Shown here in pieces: positions 5,882 through 6,572 of a stretch of DNA of 6,572 bases (positions within the stretch are counted from its first letter, which is position 1; every line of letters begins with the position of its first letter). This DNA comes from Acidimicrobiia bacterium (GTDB taxonomy: Bacteria; Actinomycetota; Acidimicrobiia; Acidimicrobiales; Ilumatobacteraceae). The translations under genes were made by a program, and so were the position numbers. The stretch spans positions 1 to 6,572 of the forward strand of contig RHCK01000094.1 in the NCBI GenBank assembly GCA_010030605.1. The letters run 5' to 3'. Below the pieces are notes generated by a model that ran no database searches, was not told the origin of the DNA, and was given only the letters and a program-made list of their open reading frames with translations.

Positions 5882-6409
5882 ATGACGTACCAGATTCGGA
5901 CATTCGGAGATCCCGTGCTCGCGTCGCAGGCTCTGCCGGTGACCGACATCGACGGAAAGATCGTCCGCATCGTCGATGAGATGTTCGACACCCTCTACGA
6001 CAGCGACTCCGGAATCGGTTTGGCCGCTCCGCAGGTGGGCATTCAACGACAGATCTTCGTCTGGGACATGGACGACGAACCGATGGTGGTTCTGAACCCG
6101 GTGATCGTCGAATCCGATGGCGAATGGGTGTACGACGAAGGGTGCCTCAGTATCCCCGGGCTGTACGTCGAGATGACCCGACCCAAGACGGTGCTGATGA
6201 AAGGCATCGACATGCAGGGCAACGAGGTGGCCATCGAGGCCGACGAACTGGAAGCGCGATTGTTCCAGCACGAACTCGACCACCTGAATGGCGTGCTCAT
6301 GTTCGACCGCATGCAACCCGAGCAACGCAAGGCGGCCATCGCCGAATACAAGAAGCTCACCGAACAGGCCACCGGGCTGTCGTCTCCCAAGCGTCTGAAG
6401 GCCGAATGA
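5882..6409 (+). CDS. def: Peptide deformylase
   Basis: Peptide deformylase removes the N-formyl group from nascent proteins at the ribosome exit, a step needed before methionine aminopeptidase can act. The 175-residue product is a normal-length metalloenzyme with all three family motifs: GIGLAAPQ (44-51), EGCLS (86-90, Cys88 a metal ligand) and QHELDH (129-134, His130 and His134 ligands, Glu131 catalytic). The N-terminal RTFGDPVL (6-13) is also typical and fixes the start at 5882; the frame is open 63 codons further upstream, but that stretch is antisense to the methyltransferase and has no family similarity. A long charged helix forms the C-terminus (about 146-175). The gene probably has its own leaderless promoter (5869-5881) and is translationally coupled to fmt through an ATGA overlap. 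Pairing of def with fmt is widespread, since the two enzymes add and remove the same formyl group. Confidence 0.96.
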   Translation: MTYQIRTFGDPVLASQALPVTDIDGKIVRIVDEMFDTLYDSDSGIGLAAPQVGIQRQIFVWDMDDEPMVVLNPVIVESDGEWVYDEGCLSIPGLYVEMTRPKTVLMKGIDMQGNEVAIEADELEARLFQHELDHLNGVLMFDRMQPEQRKAAIAEYKKLTEQATGLSSPKRLKAE

Positions 6410-6572
6410 CGCTTCTGGCACCGTTGCCCACGGGGCCGGTTCGCCGGGTGGCGTTTCTCGGAACACCCGCGATGGCGGTGCCGGTGCTCGATGCACTGGT
6501 GGGCGCGGGAATCGACGTGGCGCGCGTGATCACCCGTGTCGACAAGCGGCGTGGGCGCGGTTCCGAACTGAT
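6406..6572 (+). CDS. fmt: Methionyl-tRNA formyltransferase, N-terminal part (3' end outside the window)
   Basis: Fmt formylates the methionine on initiator tRNA using 10-formyltetrahydrofolate, enabling translation initiation. Only the first 55 codons are present. The sequence RRVAFLGTPAMAVPVLDALV (residues 13-32) matches the start of the N-terminal Rossmann-type formyltransferase domain (E. coli RIIFAGTPDFAARHLDAL), and VITRVDKRRGRGSEL matches the following VVTQPDRPAGRGKKL segment. About 12 residues precede the first strand. The ATG overlaps the def stop codon in ATGA (6406-6409), and GAAGG (6397-6401) lies four bases before it inside def, so translation is coupled to def. The formyl-donor and catalytic residues (Asn, His, Asp of the SLLP-WRG-AP region) lie beyond the window and cannot be checked. 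Confidence 0.92.
   Translation, partial: MTLLAPLPTGPVRRVAFLGTPAMAVPVLDALVGAGIDVARVITRVDKRRGRGSEL

Overview
The window reads as a chromosomal housekeeping block from a high-GC actinobacterium. Gene order (gmk, rpoZ, coaBC, metK, priA, then def-fmt), the PAMHTEMW form of the CoaC motif, a PriA with ruined helicase motifs and GC-rich codon use all fit Actinobacteria. Details such as the short segment after GNYYGTP in guanylate kinase make me lean to class Acidimicrobiia, but that placement is from memory of the families and is only moderately certain. I see no mobile element, CRISPR array, tRNA, rRNA or clear sign of transfer, and I do not see an undescribed defence or biosynthetic system.

Layout. 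Positions 1-523 hold the 3' part of gmk, entering from the left edge with its P-loop visible. A 92-base spacer (524-615) carries a candidate promoter, two mutually exclusive small hairpins and a good Shine-Dalgarno for rpoZ (616-981). coaBC (988-2178) follows 6 bases later, metK (2234-3427) after a 55-base spacer, and priA (3444-5210) 16 bases after metK. These five genes look like one co-directional unit. A minus-strand RsmC-like methyltransferase gene (5207-5860) meets priA tail to tail, the two stop codons overlapping within a 4-base CTAA. Only 21 bases separate its start codon from the divergent start of def (5882-6409). def overlaps fmt (6406 to the right edge) through ATGA.

Function. 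The genes serve core metabolism and information processing: GMP phosphorylation, the omega subunit of RNA polymerase, coenzyme A synthesis, S-adenosylmethionine synthesis, replication restart, probable rRNA methylation using the SAM that MetK makes, and the formyl-methionine cycle (Fmt adds the formyl group to initiator tRNA, Def removes it from new proteins).

The most interesting points are the inverted methyltransferase gene wedged between priA and def with no room for ordinary terminators or promoters, the likely leaderless start of def, the loss of both nucleotide-binding motifs in PriA while all eight zinc cysteines remain, and the missing active-site cysteine in the CoaC half of CoaBC.
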